DNA of 7,464 nt from ATZT02 sp038145175 (GTDB lineage: Bacteria > Actinomycetota > Actinomycetes > S36-B12 > UBA5976). The stretch lies in contig JAYQPE010000019.1 of the NCBI GenBank assembly GCA_038145175.1, positions 1 through 7,464 on the forward strand, in the 5' to 3' direction. Under the pieces are notes generated by a model, which saw only the letters and a list, made by a program, of their open reading frames with translations, was not told where the DNA came from and ran no database searches. The translations under genes were made by a program, and so were the position numbers. Each line of letters begins with the position of its first letter. The first letter of the stretch is position 1. Of this stretch, positions 5,832-7,464 are shown piece by piece.

Positions 5832-7464
5832 GTGGTTAAACGTGGCAGAGAAAATCCTCGTGCTCCACAAAGAAAAACCAAGAAAAGTTCAAAAGTTAAA
5901 TGGAAATTATTTAGTGGAATTATCACTCTAGGTTTAATTGGCACAGTTGTTTCAGGTTCAGTTTTAGCTTTTGCAGTTTCAGTCACTGAAATTCCTTTAC
6001 CTAAAGAAGTGGCACGAGCTCAAACCACAATTGTGATGTGGGCCGATGGGGAAAAAGAAATTGGCAGATTTGGTGAATTTAATAGAACTGATATTGAAAT
6101 AAATGAAGTACCACAACATGTGCAGCAAGCAGTTTTAGCAGCAGAAGACCGCAATTTTTATAACCATAGAGGTTTTTCAATTCAAGGTTTTACCAGAGCC
6201 TTGTTATCAAATATTTTTTCAGGAACTCGAGTTGGTGGATCAACAATTACTCAACAATATGCCAAATTAGCTTTTTTGACTCAAGAAAAATCAATTCTAA
6301 GAAAAGCAAGAGAATTAGTTTTAGCAATTAAACTTGAATCAGTTGAGTCAAAAGAAGAAATTTTAGAAAACTATTTAAACACCGCTTATTTTGGTCGCGG
6401 TGCCTATGGAATACAAGCTGCGGCAAGAACTTATTTTGGACTTGATGCATCTCAACTTTCAATTCCGCAAGGTGCTGCACTTGCTGCATTATTACAAGCA
6501 CCATCTGCCACAGAAAAAATAGAAAATAGAGATAGATGGATTAATAGATTTAATTACGTTTTAAATGGCATGGTTGATATTGGCGCAATTACAGCAACTC
6601 AAAAAGATACAATAACTTTTCCTGAATCAATTACTTATAGTTCTTCAAATAAATTTGGTGGCACCAATGGTTATTTGCTTTATTCGGTTAGACAAGAAAT
6701 GTTGGAAAAAGGTTATACCGAAGATGATTTAAATTTAAGAGGTTTAAAAGTAATTTCTACATTTGAAGAAAATGCGCAAACAGCAATAGTTGATGCAGTC
6801 ACTAATGAAGCACCAACAACCAAAACAGAAGGTTTAAGAATAGGAATTGCTTCTGTTAGACCAGGTACAGGTGAAGTTGTGGCAATTTATGGTGGACCAG
6901 ATTATGTAACAGAACCATTAAATAATGCAACGCAAGCTATCGCTCAAGCTGGATCAACTTTTAAACCATTTGCACTTGCAGCAGCATTTGAACAAGGAAT
7001 TGGATTAGACACAGTTTGGAATGGAAATTCTCCAAGAACATTTGGAGATTACACCTTAAATAATTACAGTAAAAAATCATTTGGTGATATCACACTTTTA
7101 CAAGCAACAGAAAATAGTGTTAATACGGTTTATGTTGATTTAGCATTTCAAATTGGGAAAGAAAAAGTTTTTGATACCACATTAAGAGCAGGAATTCCTG
7201 CCGAAACTGCAGGAATGGTAAATGACATTACTTTGGTTTTAGGAACTGCATCTCCTCATGTTTTAGATGTAGCAAATGCTTATGCCACATTTGCGGCTCG
7301 AGGAATTTATGCAAAACCTACGATGATTAAAGAAATTTATGGTGCAAATGATGGACTTTTGTATCAAATAAGTCCTGAAACTAAAAGGGCATTTACAACT
7401 CAAGTTGCTGATGAAGTTACTTACGCATTAAGCCAAGTAATTCAAAACGGAACCGGTACAAGAG
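5832..7464 (+). CDS. Class A penicillin-binding protein, GT51 plus transpeptidase (3' end beyond window)
   Basis: The frame is open from GTG 5832 to the window end: 544 codons, no stop. It encodes a bifunctional enzyme that polymerises lipid II and crosslinks the stem peptides outside the membrane. Order: a basic cytoplasmic tail (about 1-27, many K/R), one transmembrane anchor (about 28-50), then GT51 with EDRNFYNHRG (105-114, catalytic E105), GGSTITQQ (135-142), RKARELVLAIKLE (157-169, second catalytic E161) and NYLNTAYFGRGAYGIQAAA (180-198). The transpeptidase domain shows STFK (375-378, acyl-serine S375) and SVN (429-431). The KTG motif is expected just past the edge; the last residues, NGTGTR, are typical of what precedes it. 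It is PonA-like; whether it carries C-terminal PASTA repeats cannot be seen. The GTG directly follows the TAATAA of the DUF5318 gene in the same frame. An in-frame TAA at 5829-5831 fixes the start; only a weak GGA stands upstream, so translation is probably coupled. Confidence 0.95.
   Translation, partial: MVKRGRENPRAPQRKTKKSSKVKWKLFSGIITLGLIGTVVSGSVLAFAVSVTEIPLPKEVARAQTTIVMWADGEKEIGRFGEFNRTDIEINEVPQHVQQAVLAAEDRNFYNHRGFSIQGFTRALLSNIFSGTRVGGSTITQQYAKLAFLTQEKSILRKARELVLAIKLESVESKEEILENYLNTAYFGRGAYGIQAAARTYFGLDASQLSIPQGAALAALLQAPSATEKIENRDRWINRFNYVLNGMVDIGAITATQKDTITFPESITYSSSNKFGGTNGYLLYSVRQEMLEKGYTEDDLNLRGLKVISTFEENAQTAIVDAVTNEAPTTKTEGLRIGIASVRPGTGEVVAIYGGPDYVTEPLNNATQAIAQAGSTFKPFALAAAFEQGIGLDTVWNGNSPRTFGDYTLNNYSKKSFGDITLLQATENSVNTVYVDLAFQIGKEKVFDTTLRAGIPAETAGMVNDITLVLGTASPHVLDVANAYATFAARGIYAKPTMIKEIYGANDGLLYQISPETKRAFTTQVADEVTYALSQVIQNGTGTR

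Noticed and set aside
5829..7464. PBP reading frame as a possible broken gene, since no stop is found
   Set aside because: All expected motifs up to the window end are in one uninterrupted frame; the missing stop and KTG motif are due to the window edge.

Overview
The window looks like a compact piece of an AT-rich actinobacterial chromosome, roughly one third G+C by eye. The protein families and their order (sigM, murJ, a DUF6049 protein, CCA-adding enzyme, DUF5318 protein, class A PBP) are those of the conserved origin-proximal cell-envelope region of Actinobacteria. The low G+C, AGA/TTA-rich codon use and very short intergenic gaps point to a streamlined planktonic lineage, possibly Nanopelagicales/acI-like. 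That placement is inference and cannot be settled from this window. I see no RNA gene, mobile element, CRISPR array or sign of recent transfer. All coding sequences are intact except the two cut by the window edges.

Minus strand, read right to left from 3851: a secreted, membrane-anchored DUF6049 protein overlaps the murJ lipid II flippase gene by 4 bases. murJ is followed after 17 bases by the 5' part of an ECF sigma factor of the SigM type, which runs off the left edge. This looks like one envelope operon.

Plus strand, from 3929: a class II CCA-adding enzyme with an HD domain, then a small zinc-ribbon-like DUF5318 protein, then a class A penicillin-binding protein. The PBP has its GT51 domain and the SxxK and SxN motifs of its transpeptidase domain, and runs off the right edge before the KTG motif. 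It has no stop inside the window.

The two operons diverge from a 77-bp spacer at 3852-3928, the only real regulatory region here. The most informative pattern is that three gene starts (DUF6049, cca, DUF5318) each have a TANNNT hexamer exactly 7 bases before a GTG or ATG, with no Shine-Dalgarno sequence. That is the signature of leaderless transcription. murJ, internal to its operon, instead has an AGGGA ribosome-binding site. The spacer also holds a (CG)4 tract and a 7-bp inverted repeat around the cca -10 element.

Together, MurJ flips lipid II, the PBP polymerises and crosslinks it, SigM is an envelope/stress-type regulator, and DUF6049 and DUF5318 are uncharacterised companions of these machines. 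No exotic new system is evident. The best leads are the leaderless promoter architecture, the divergent spacer, and the two unknown proteins tied to peptidoglycan genes.
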